Below, in pieces: positions 11,760-21,811 of a DNA stretch of 64,000 nucleotides (its first letter is position 1; each line of letters begins with the position of its first letter). The stretch spans positions 15,607,001 through 15,671,000 of the forward strand of contig CM073558.1 of NCBI GenBank assembly GCA_037074615.1, written 5' to 3'. Below the pieces are notes generated by a model that did no database searches, was not told where the DNA came from, and saw nothing but the letters and a program-made list of their open reading frames with translations. The translations under genes and the position numbers were made by a program. Origin of the DNA: Leucaena leucocephala (taxonomy: Eukaryota; Streptophyta; Magnoliopsida; Fabales; Fabaceae).

Positions 11760-12285
11760 GTTGAGTCGCGACCAATTGCCTTTCTTGTCATGACCAAAGT
11801 ACTTAAAATTGATTTCTGAGTGTCTCTATGAACTTTAGTCGTGACCAGAAGCATATTTGGTCACAACCAAAAATTTGTTTTCAAGTCATTTTACTTTCTG
11901 TTACTTTTAGTCACGACCTGCTACTTTTTGGTCGCAACCAAAAATATTTTTCATCCAGTTTTATTCTCTGTGATTTCTAGTTGCAACCAGTTTGGTATTT
12001 AGTGACAACAAAAAATCATCATTTCAATCAGATTTATTTTCTGTGATTTTTAGTAGTGACCTAAGTGATAATTGGTTGCAACCAAAAATTGAAAACTACA
12101 AGCATTTTAATGTCAGTGATTTTTAGCCACAACTAAGGTGACATTTGGTCGCGACAAAAAATCTTGATTAAGAATTTGTCCTCGTTGTGACTGGCAGTCA
12201 CGACCTTAAGTTCATTTTTGTCGCGATCTATATTCTCTATGCTTATTAGTCGCAACCTTGTGACCTTTTAGTCGCGACCTGACTT
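11760..12285. repeat. Cluster of GTCGCGAC-type palindromes in the 5' leader of element B
   Basis: About sixteen copies of GTCGCGAC and its CpG-transition variants occur in some 525 bp, about one per 33 bp. They alternate between TAGTC..GACC and TTGGTC..ACCAAAAA settings. The same motif marks the leader of C and the 3' regions of A, B and C. No coding potential is seen. Confidence 0.75.
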
Positions 12286-12375
12286 TTTTGAACTGTGCTT
12301 ACTTGATCTGAATTTATGGAATTGCTGCATCTGTGACAAATTTGATATCATGCATCATTATTGAGTGCGATTTGC

Positions 12376-13800
12376 ATGAATAGAAGCTCTAAATTTTTTC
12401 TTTTGGATAGAGAAATCAATAGAACACTTAGGCAAATTAAGAAGGCTAAGATTTTAAATCAATCTAGTGTTGTATTTTCTTCTTCTGGTGAATCTGTTGC
12501 AGCTGAAATTGATTGTGCATCTGGAGCTCTATTAGATAATCATTTTATCATTGAGCATGTTAATGAAGCTGATACTCATACTCATAACTAGAATATTCAA
12601 AATGAGCAATATGGAGAAAATAACATGAACAATAGAAGAGCATGTAGGAGCATAAGAGAATTGACTTCCTCTCATGCAAACTTTGATCCTTTCCATACTT
12701 GTCCTGCTTTTGATGTTAATTTTGAGCAGTATAGGGGCTATGATACTAGGCAAGTCCATGAGGTTTCTGCAAGGCCATCTCAAGATTATAATTGTTTATC
12801 CTCTCAAGTTGCTGCCATGCATGCTCAGATCAACAACCTAGTTGCTCAATTAGGAAATTCACATGTTTAAAGCCCATATTCTGAAGCTCTTGTTGTCCTA
12901 GTTGTCAACTTTGCTATTCTCCTATGCACACCACTGTCAATTGCCCTACACAATGTGAAGACGTATCAGCTATCTATCAAAGAAAATATAATTAGTACCC
13001 ACAAAGGAATCCATACTCCAACACATATAATGAAGGATGGAGAGATCATCCTAATTTCAGATGGAGGGATGGAGGTGGAGACATTAATTATGGGCAGAAC
13101 ATATTCAACAATGATAGACATATGGCTAACCTTTCTAGAGCTATAGAAGTACCTTCTGCTATAAAGGATGATAGAATATCTGAGATAATGAAGAGCATTA
13201 ATATGATGAATTCAAATTTAAACTTCATCAACACAAACTTCTGCTCTAATTTCAAAGACTTGAGATCTACTGTGGAGAATAATCAAGCCATGACAGAGTC
13301 CAGGTTTGTTGCTTTGGATAATAAGATGGAATAGTGGGAAACAAAAGCTGCAAACATAGATTGCTATGTATCACAGCTATCCAATTCCATTAATGATGTT
13401 CAGGCAAGAATTAGTGAAGATATACCTTCAAATACAATTGTTAACTCCAAATCTGTGAATGTTATAAGTTTGACAGTTGAAGAACAAGTTAGGGAGTAAG
13501 CTACAGGTGTTAACAATGAAGAGAAATGTGAGGTAGACACTGATTCCAATGGTAGTATTGAGAGGTCTGAAAATATAGAAGAAGCACAACCACTGGGAAA
13601 GGAAAAGGTTACAAAAAGTCAAATCAATTCTACCCCAAATTTAGAAGGTTGTACATAGCTAAATAGCAAGGAAATGACGCTACCTGGAGCTGTGGATTAT
13701 AATTCAAGGAATCTTAGAGTGGACATAACTGAAGAAACACAACTAGCAGTAAATTCAGAGCTCAAGTAGCAACAAACAACCTCTAGTTTAGCGGGGAAAA
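12376..13800 (+). pseudogene. Athila-like gag remnant with core deleted (element B)
   Basis: The first ATG of the frame is at 12376 and gives MNRSSKFFLLDREINRTLR. After a stop following HTHN the reading continues through NNRRACRSIRELTSSHANF and PFHTCPAFDVNFE, then jumps at about 12727 straight to QYRGYDTRQVHEVSARPSQ. In element C about 535 bp separate those two points and encode the conserved gag core (LPKFYGLAGEDHF through LERYFP to LVQYFHSEL). Downstream are a nucleocapsid-like stretch with FCYSPMH..VNCPTQC and a low-complexity acidic linker. Several stops and frame changes occur, so no gag polyprotein could be made from this copy. Confidence 0.7.
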
Positions 13801-13802
13801 AT

Positions 13803-14660
13803 GTGCATCTGAAGGAACTACCTAGTCCAAGGGAATTTATGAGCAGCAAGAAGAAGGCCTTAGAGGAGCAGAACAAGGAAGTGCTTAATTCTTTCAACAA
13901 GATTGAAGTGAATGTTTCTACACTTGAGAGAATTCAAAGAGTATCAGAATATGCAAAATATTTGAAGGACAGTTGCACACATAAGGAAAGACATAAACCT
14001 AATGAACTGGTGCAAGTTGAACCTAAAACTTCTGCACTCTTCAACTCTCAACTTCCAGTGAAGTATAAAGATCCAAGTGCATTTTCTATTCCTTGTACAA
14101 TTGCCAAGTTAACTATTCCCAAAGCACTGCTAGATTCAGGTGTTGCTATCAATGTTATGCCAAGTTCCATTTATCATGCATTAGGAGTAAATATGATCAA
14201 ACCAACTAGGGTGTTAGCTCAATTGGCTGATAAGAGAATTATTAATCCTAAGGGATTTTTAGAAAATATTTTAGTTCAAGTTAAGGAATTTGTTTTTCCT
14301 GTGGACTTTTATATTTTGGATATGTCAAATAAATCTCTTGATGATTGTATTCTTATTCTAGGAAGGCCATTCTTGAAGATAGCTAACACCATGATTTGCA
14401 TGAAATATGGAATTATTAAAATGGAATTTGGTGGGCACATAATTCAGTTTAACATGTATAGACACCCACATCAGGATCATTCTCTCCTAGGACTTAACAT
14501 GATTGGTGCATCACTTGAAAATGAGTGCGATAATATTCATAAGCTTGAAAATGATGATGAAGTTGAAGAATCTTCTATTTCTAACCCATCCACTAATTTC
14601 TCTGCTTTTTCTTCATCCAATGGTGATGTGTTATGCATTAATTCTAAAATTGATGACTAG
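13803..14660 (+). CDS. Retroviral-type aspartic protease region, open frame (element B)
   Basis: This is a 285-residue open frame, the longest uninterrupted coding stretch of the Athila-like elements here. Residues ~1-75 correspond to the gag-protease linker (FMSSKKKALEEQ, KHERHKP-type region). The protease follows with PKALLDSGVAINVMP: LLDSG is the catalytic DSG of pepsin-like retroviral proteases, which cut the gag-pol polyprotein in the particle. The flap and later region (LADKRIINPKGFLENILVQV, PVDFYILDM, then ILGRPFL, the ILGRPFL block often seen near the end of plant Ty3 proteases) are present. Residues ~210-285 are an acidic serine-rich tail. The start is simply the first ATG of the open part; the natural protein would be a fusion with gag. 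The matching proteases of C and D have lost the DSG (NLG, DLG). Its openness may be chance or recent selection. Confidence 0.65.
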   Translation: MHLKELPSPREFMSSKKKALEEQNKEVLNSFNKIEVNVSTLERIQRVSEYAKYLKDSCTHKERHKPNELVQVEPKTSALFNSQLPVKYKDPSAFSIPCTIAKLTIPKALLDSGVAINVMPSSIYHALGVNMIKPTRVLAQLADKRIINPKGFLENILVQVKEFVFPVDFYILDMSNKSLDDCILILGRPFLKIANTMICMKYGIIKMEFGGHIIQFNMYRHPHQDHSLLGLNMIGASLENECDNIHKLENDDEVEESSISNPSTNFSAFSSSNGDVLCINSKIDD

Positions 14661-14776
14661 CTTACCACTATGGGTATTTTTCTTTATTTTCATATAATAT
14701 TTTTTCTATTAGAACTAACCTCACTGTTTCAAGAGATGAGCAATATCTAGAAAGGTTTACAGTAGATTTAACAGAG

Positions 14777-15199
14777 TTGCAGGATAAGGTTTATGCAGCA
14801 TACTTTGAAAGAGAAGGAATTGAAACCTTTGAGCTAGGGAGTTTTCAATTCAATAATTATATACTGCATTCTAACCCTGTTCATAAGAGCTTCAGATTGG
14901 AATTTTTAGATATTTCAGGATTGCAACAATTGAAAGATATGTTCCAATATAGCAATTATATCAATAAGATCATTCCCACTATCGTTTGGATGTGCATATA
15001 TTTGCAAGCTGTGGATTATCTCTTAAGATGGATAAAGGCTATATCAACAAGACAAGATGAAGCAAATAGTACAGTATCACAGGTTAATGGCCAAGTATTC
15101 AAGCTGTACAAGGAGAACTTCAATGATACTCAGGTTGTCTCCTTCCTTGTTTCCCCACTTACAATAGTCTGGTTTACATTGTTTTACTTATATACTTGA
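14777..15199 (+). CDS. 140-residue open frame: unknown segment fused to integrase fragments (element B)
   Basis: The first ~65 residues (GSFQFNNYILHSNPVH, LDISGLQQLKDMF) match nothing in elements C or D and I do not recognise them. Residues ~70-95 are an integrase core piece (YLQAVDYLLRWIKAISTR), joined to the C-terminal end of integrase (VSQVNGQVFKLYKENF). The frame then reads on into 3' non-coding DNA for ~30 hydrophobic residues. Element A has the same construction with stops. The DDE catalytic residues are absent, so no integrase activity is possible. Whether the frame is translated is unknown. Homologous sequence extends upstream of the ATG to about 14735. Confidence 0.45.
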   Translation: MQDKVYAAYFEREGIETFELGSFQFNNYILHSNPVHKSFRLEFLDISGLQQLKDMFQYSNYINKIIPTIVWMCIYLQAVDYLLRWIKAISTRQDEANSTVSQVNGQVFKLYKENFNDTQVVSFLVSPLTIVWFTLFYLYT

Positions 15200-16611
15200 G
15201 CTGTACATTGTTGATTAAGTGTGGGGGAGGAGAACAAGTCAGTAGGGGTAGATAAAAATTAATAAGTTCATCTTAGATTATAATTTAGCTTTGTCCTCTT
15301 CATTACTTTAGCCTTTGCATGTGTTTCTCTACTTCTTCATATTGAGGACAATGTAGAAATTAAGTGTGGGGGAGTATGTGTAATTGGTAAGTAAAATCAT
15401 ATAATTGCTGCAATTATGTAGTTTGGTCGCGACCATGAGAAGCAATTGTCGCGACTAATATGGGCAAAAATGTCAGGTTTCTTCTCTGTAAAAATTAGTC
15501 GTGACCATTGAACATGTTTGTCACGACCAGTAATTCTTACTTTTTGATGATTACCTGTCTGTGATGTGTAGTCGTGATCTATACTTACCTTTGTCACGAC
15601 TGTAACTCACTGTGAACTTGGGTCGTGACTAGATAGACACTTAGTCGTTACCTGTGCTTGTGTGTTTGTCAAGATTACTCGCTGTGCTCATTTGTCACGA
15701 CTAGTGTACATGTTAGTCGCGACCAATATTCCCTGTTTTCTAAAAATTTCTTCTCTGTGTAAACAGTCGCGACTTGAAGCCCTTTTTGTGGCGACTAGAT
15801 GTGAACTTCAACAGACAAAATTCTCTTGTTTCATTTGATTTTTCATTGAACTTACTGCCATGGATTTAAAATTGAATTTTGAACACATACTTTTGAATAT
15901 TGGTAAGCTTGATGAAGCATGAGTTGCTTGTTTCATTGATTTACTACTGGAAATTGTGCAGCATGAATGATTGATCTCATGTATTTTGTTTGATATTCAG
16001 GAAATCTTGTCATAGTGAGTGGATTAGGGTGAGTAAGCCAGATGGAAGGATCATTGAGCTTCCAACAGATACTCATTACATTGTGTGACACCATCTAGTT
16101 TAGTAATTTTACAGAACTTGTCTCAATCCTTGATTCAAAATCACATTAGCTTTTTGGAATTGTGAAAATGATAAGGGCATTTCTTTCAAAACCCTTTTGC
16201 CTAAATAGTAGCGACATAAAAAAATTAAATCCCTTGCTTAACCTCTTTGAGACCTTCACTTTCTTTTAAAATTTTATCCTTGGTTAATGAATGTTGTATA
16301 AGATTTTTTGCTGCAATAGTTAGTCTTAACTATGCAATAACTAATAAATTGCACCACTTGTTGGATATCTGAGTTTTAATATATGTATACTATCTGGTTC
16401 AATAGTGAAAAAACAGAGAAATGCAAAAAGAAAAAGTACATAAAAGAGAAAGAAACAAAGAAAGAAGAGATAAACCAGATAAAAAAAAGAGAGATGTGAT
16501 ATTCAACTTGCATGAAAGGAAATATTTGGTGAATTGTGATACTTTCTGCAGTTGCACAATTGAGACGATGATCAAATGTTGAATTAGCTTGAATAAGTAA
16601 GATCATGTATA
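15200..16611 (+). other. 3' non-coding region of element B
   Basis: Nothing coding is seen. It carries AAGTGTGGGGGAG near 15217 and 15361, the GTCGCGAC palindrome cluster at about 15420-15800, and an A/G-rich tract near 16405-16500. It is colinear with 450-1918 of element A and stops where the copia LTR begins, so the true polypurine tract and the 5' part of the 3' LTR of B are missing. Confidence 0.7.
15420..15800. repeat. Cluster of GTCGCGAC-type palindromes, element B 3' region
   Basis: About twelve copies, including perfect GGTCGCGACC near 15424 and TAGTCGCGACC near 15715, with the same CpG-transition variants as in A. Confidence 0.75.
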
Positions 16612-18044
16612 TGTAAGGAATTGAAAGACACGCAGTGGAAATTAATTTAAAAAAAATTTCCTATTCCTTGCCAGGATCTACCGTATGTGTTTAAGTCAAG
16701 TGGAAAGAAGCATTACCCTTGGTGTTCCTCAGCGACTTCCACAGCTTCTCTTCGCGATTGGTGATCTCTTTCTGATCGCAAGAAGATGTCCACAGCTTCT
16801 CTCCGTGGCTCATGCTCTATTTCTGATCGCAAGAAGTCGATGCCTCAGGTCGACTTCCTCTACTGGTATCCACATGAACAGCGTTCCAACCACGAACGAC
16901 GTGCTAGCATCTCCTGTCCCTCCAAGGCTCTCTCAAGAATTCGTCATCTCCGTCTCTACTTCAGCAGTTTCTTATCTGCAAACCTTTTGCAGATTCCGTT
17001 CGGCCTTTTGTGTTGTGTTGTGTACAAAAAACATAGCTTCTAAAATCAGATATATAGGATGCTCTGCGTTTTTCTCAACCGAATTGGATCTTGAAATTAA
17101 TCTATATTAATTCTGAAATTAATACAATATCACATATTGTATAATTTGATAAGAAACTAATTAAATAAATAATGTTTATATTAAATCCATCCCACAGATT
17201 TAATTCACCTGTTTATTTAATTTAAATAAAGATAAGATTGGACTATATTTGATTTATTCTCATAAATCAAATTTGAGATATCCTATCAATTTGAATTTCA
17301 AATTCAAATGTGATAGAGATTTAATTTATCCTTATAAATTAAATCTTGTAAATATCTCTTATATGAGATATCCTATCAATTTGAATTTCAAATTCAAACG
17401 TGATAGAGATTTAATTTATCCTTATAAATTAAATCCTATATATCCCTTATATATAATATATATATACGAATTTAAATATAAATAAATATATACATCAACC
17501 CTGGATCATTCATTGAATCTAGACACGTCTTAGATTCAATGAATCTGGACATCATAGCTCGTGTTGGGCTATTTTGAGTGCGACCCTGTAGGCCCATATG
17601 AAGTTGGCAGTGGGCCATTTGCTATACTAGCCCACAAGTCGCAAGCGGTCTCTAGCAAGACATAACGACTACCCAAATCATATGAGGATCGATAAACGAT
17701 GTAACCTTTTATACAACCATATCATGTCCCTTCTGTCACGCCATATTTTGGTCATGGATGAGGCATGGATAATGTCATCCTCCTATTCCTGACCGTTACT
17801 TTCTCGATCCCTGAGTAGTCTAACTATACAAATGGAACTACCTTTCCATTATAGTATGGCCATACATTTCTCAGACTCACTCATCGAGGGGCCCAGTAAT
17901 ATCTCTGTACGAGTGTGAGGGACAAATTCCATCTTGACCATTCACATTCCTCCGCATGACAAACCACTAAGCCTGAACATAGTCTTTATGATCACTCGGT
18001 CAAAAGTGACTTTTGAATATGTCAAAGCTGAGCGTTTGTCATGT
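16612..18044 (-). mobile_element. Truncated Angela-like copia LTR inside element B
   Basis: On the plus strand it starts TGTAAGGAATTGAAAGAC, the inner end of the minus-strand LTR, and follows the family for 1433 bp to GCGTTTGTCATG. It then stops and continues as mid-LTR sequence of element B. The outer ~430 bp (ending CCAACA in full copies) and any target duplicate are gone. The deletion also removed the 5' part of the B 3' LTR. The TATA box is at 17705-17713 (minus). Two ~91-bp internal repeats are present. Confidence 0.85.
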
Positions 18045-18577
18045 TGTACAAAGAAGTAAGAAACCGAGTTGAATTTCTTATTTCTGCATAATTCACCTTT
18101 GATTAATTCTCATCTTTGATCGAGTTGAATATAGTTATGATTAATTGAAGTGATTATATTCATTTCATATTCTACTATCCCTGAGTTGAATGATTCTTAA
18201 TCTCTTTTAATGTCCGCGAGTTGTAGCTTTGATTGAGATTTAGCTAGCGATTTGTTAGCTAACATATTCTAATTCAACTAGTCTAATCCTCATATTCTAT
18301 GGATAATGAAGGTAAGGTAATCTCTTAGGGAACATACTTGTCATTCATTCATCTTATCATCATAAATATTTAAAAGCATAAACAATAACATAGGATTTAC
18401 TTTTAGTAGTTAGATTGAACTCATCAAATACCATCTCTTTAACTTGTTAATTTATGGCTCATTAGATTAATTAGGAACTTCTATATCCATTTAGGCTCCT
18501 AGTGAATCGACCTAGGTTAGCCTTTACTTTAATATTGGTTAGCTTAATTTTGTTTGATAATAGAGCGACAGTTATCA
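18045..18577 (+). repeat. Last 533 bp of the Athila-like 3' LTR of element B
   Basis: It resumes at TACAAAGAAGTAAGAAACCGAG, matching the B 5' LTR from about 11109, and ends GACAGTTATCA at 18577, followed by satellite. Confidence 0.8.
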
Positions 18578-19656
18578 GGGGTCACCTTTCATTCACTTCT
18601 GTAAGTGTGCACAAAGTTCTCTAGTACAAGATAAGAAGACTAGATCACTCGTTCATGACAAATTTTTGCCTCGAAGTGGACATTGTAGAAGGCCTATTGG
18701 AAGATAAGTTGGGTGGTGATTTTTTACTCAAACATTTAAGTGTTAGAAGTTCTTTAGCAAAAGCTAGAGAAGGTACATCACTTGTCTTGATGAATAAGGA
18801 TGAATTTCTCAACAAAAGTGGTATTCTCGGATGCTCAATCAAGGTTAAGATGGTTGGTGACTTTTCTCTTATGTCTGTAATTTTGCCAAAAGTTCCCTAG
18901 TTCTAGCTCGAAACACCTGATCACTAGTTCGTGATGGATAGGCACAAATTTTGAAACTACTATGGAAATTCTAGATTCAACATTGAATGTTGAAATAGTT
19001 GTGATCAATGCAAAATGTACGATAGTAGAGGCTAGAAACACAATCTCAGGATACATACAGATGGATGCCACAACAAAAGCAGGAATTCTAGAATTCTTGT
19101 TGAATACTTAGATGGGTGGTGACTTCTTATTCACTTCTATAAGTGTGCATAAAGTTCCATAGTACTAGCTAGCAAGACTAGATCACTCGTTCATGGCAAA
19201 TATGCATGACTTTTGCCTCAAAAGTAGACATTATAGAGTGCCCACTGAAAGATCAGTTGGGTAGTCAGTTTCACTCAAATATGCAAGTGTCAGAAGTTCC
19301 CTAGTACCAGCTAGAGAAGGTATGTCACTTGTCGTGATGAATAAGGATGAATTTCTCAATAAAAGTGAGTATTCTAGGGTGCTCAAAGAAGGTGGAGAAG
19401 GGTGGTGACTTTTCTCTGAATTCTGTAACTGTGCCCAAAGTCCCTTAGTTTTAGCTGGAAACACTCCGTCACTAGTTCGTGATGATGTGCACGAACTTCA
19501 AAACTAACAAATTGTACATTCAACATTGAATGTTGAAACAGTTGTGAACAGTGCACAAAGTATGAAGTATAGGCTAGAAAAACAATCTCAGGAACATATG
19601 GATAGATTCGGCAATACAAGTAAGCACTGTTCTTATTGAATGTTTAGATGGGTTGG
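18578..19656 (-). repeat. Complex satellite, reverse orientation, block 3
   Basis: Same blocks as at 5650-10235 (GGTGGTGACTT, CTAGCTAGCAAGACTAGATC, CATTGAATGTTGAA). It lies between element B and element C. The frames of 65-81 residues on both strands are shadows of the repeat. Confidence 0.85.
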
Positions 19657-21099
19657 TGATAAACTCATATTTGTAAATGATATTTAGTATGTTTAAAGTG
19701 AGTTTATTATTGATTTTATCCCCATTTATCAATATATTGAGCAATTATTAAATAAATAATATTCATAGCAGTTGAGAATTAATTGATATCAATTTAGTGC
19801 TTAAAGTAAACAAATAATCTGTTTATTCTAATTTTCTATCACAGATCAATAGATTAAGGGAGAATGATAGCTAGACTTAAGAAGTTGATGACATGTGATA
19901 GCATATGGGCTAGATCCAAGAATTAAGGAATAGACTACAAGTGGGAGCTCATGCATATACTGGCATATGGAGAAGTACTGTTCATACACACACACTGCAC
20001 AGAATCACACACATGCTTGATCTAAACAGAATCACACATTTCAGCAGTAGCTCATGCATTCCACACATCATTCACACCATTTCAGCTACCCTTCACATCC
20101 TTCCACACATATATATACACACCATTCCAGATCATATTGGGGGTCACGCTTAGACACTTTGTTCCCTTCTCCATTCAAACATTCTAATTCATATATGCAT
20201 CTCCAATTCCACCTTCATTCCACCACACCAGACGTCATTCTTCTCCTTGCATTCATTCTCCATTTCTCTCTCATTCTCCCTTTCTATATTCTATTATGCA
20301 CTTTCATTTGTTCTAGTCAATAGAACTAGAGAAAAGTTCTGCAGTTCATCTTCATCTTCTTCTATCATTTTCACCATGACTGCTGCTATATTTTTTGTTG
20401 CTACTGAAGATCAGATGGCAATGCAAGGCTAAGCTGTTGTGCTCTCTTGGAGATGATGCTGAACTAGAATCCTTGAGCTGAATAAGAAGTTCATTGTATT
20501 TTTAATTCAGAGTTAAATGTATCGAGTTGATGTAGTTAGCTCTGTAATTACTTATGCAATTAGAGTGGTAGAGGACAAAGAAGTAGGGAACTGAGTTGGA
20601 TTTCTTATTTTTGCATAACTCACCTTTGATTAATTCTCATCTTTGATCGAGTTGAACTTAGTTGTGATTAATTGAATTGATTATGTTTAATTCATATTCT
20701 ACTATTTCTGAGTTGAATGATTCTTAATCTCTCTTTTAATGTCTGCGAGTTGTAACTTTGATTGAGATTTGGCTTGCGAGTTAACATATTCTAATTCAAT
20801 TGATCTAATCCTCATATTCTGTAGATAATGAAGGTAAGATAATCTCCCAGGGAATATGCTTGTCATTCATTCATCTTATCATCATAAACACTAAAAATAT
20901 AAACAATAGCATATAATTTACTTTCAATAGTTAGATTGAAACTCATCAAATACCATCTCTTTAACTTGTTAATTTGTGGCTCATTAGATTGATTAGGAAC
21001 TTCTATATCCATTTAAGCTCCTGGTGAATCGACCTAGGTTAGCCTCCACTTACTATTGGTTAGCTTAGTTTTGTTTGATAATTAAAATGACAGTTATCA
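19657..21099 (+). repeat. 5' LTR of element C
   Basis: It starts TGATAAACTCATATTTG and ends ACAGTTATCA, 1443 bp, with terminal inverted repeat TGATAA/TTATCA. A TATA-like TATATATAC lies at 20110-20118. C-rich and CT-rich tracts generate short frames at 19941-20432 that are not genes. Confidence 0.9.
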
Positions 21100-21102
21100 A
21101 AA

Positions 21103-21120
21103 TGGCACAGTTGCTGGGGA
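21103..21120 (+). promoter_or_regulatory. Primer binding site, tRNA-Asp type (element C)
   Basis: TGGCACAGTTGCTGGGGA begins four bases after the LTR end. It has three differences from the perfect tRNA-Asp complement, two more than in element B. Confidence 0.8.
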
Positions 21121-21224
21121 GCCTTACTTGTTAAGGTTTCCTAAGCAATCTCTTAGGCCTAAAAATCATAAAAAGTAGATAGGTGTTTTAGTTTTTCTGC
21201 GTATTTAGTGTTTTGTCTTGTTGA

Positions 21225-21720
21225 ATCGCGACCAATTGCCTTTTTAGTCATGATGAAAGTGCTTAAAATTGATTTCTGAGCATCTCTGTGAACTTTAGTC
21301 GCGACTAGAAGCACATTTGGTCGCAACCAAAAATTTGTTTTCAAGTCATTTTGCTCTTTGTTACTTTTAGTCACGACCAGTTTGTCTTACGGTCATAACC
21401 AAAAATATTTTTCATCCATTTTTATTCTCAATGATTTCTAGTCGCAATTAAAAATCATTGTTTCAATTATATTTACTCTTTGTAATTTTTAGTCGCGACC
21501 TGAGTGACAATTGGTCACAACCAAAAACTGAAAACTTTAAGCATTTTACTCTCTGGTTTTTAGTCGCAACCAAAGTGACATTTGGTCACTACCAAAAATC
21601 CTGATTCAGAATTTTTCCTTTATGTGACTGATAGTCATGACATGAAGTTCATTTTTGTCGCGATCTCTATTCTCTGTGCTTATTACTTGTAACCTAGTGA
21701 CCTTTTAGTCGCGATCTGAC
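21225..21720. repeat. Cluster of GTCGCGAC-type palindromes, element C leader
   Basis: About a dozen copies with the same spacing and CpG-transition variants as the leader of element B (for example GTCGCGACC near 21490). No gene is seen. Confidence 0.7.
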
Positions 21721-21811
21721 TATTTTAAACTGCTATTATTTGATCTGAATTCCTAAAATTACTGTATCTGTGACATATTTGATGCATCATTGTTGAGCGT
21801 TATTTGTATGA

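Larger units (their letters stand above)
10236..18577 (+). mobile_element. Element B: non-autonomous Athila-like Ty3/gypsy derivative
   Basis: Order: 5' LTR (10236-11640), tRNA-Asp primer site (11644-11661), palindrome-rich leader, gag with its core deleted, protease frame, short integrase remnant, 3' non-coding region, nested truncated copia LTR (16612-18044), and the last 533 bp of the 3' LTR (18045-18577). RT, RNase H and most of integrase are absent. The flanks (GCGAG on the left, GGGGT on the right) do not match, so either the target duplication has been lost or the ends have been rearranged. Satellite lies on both sides. Confidence 0.8.
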
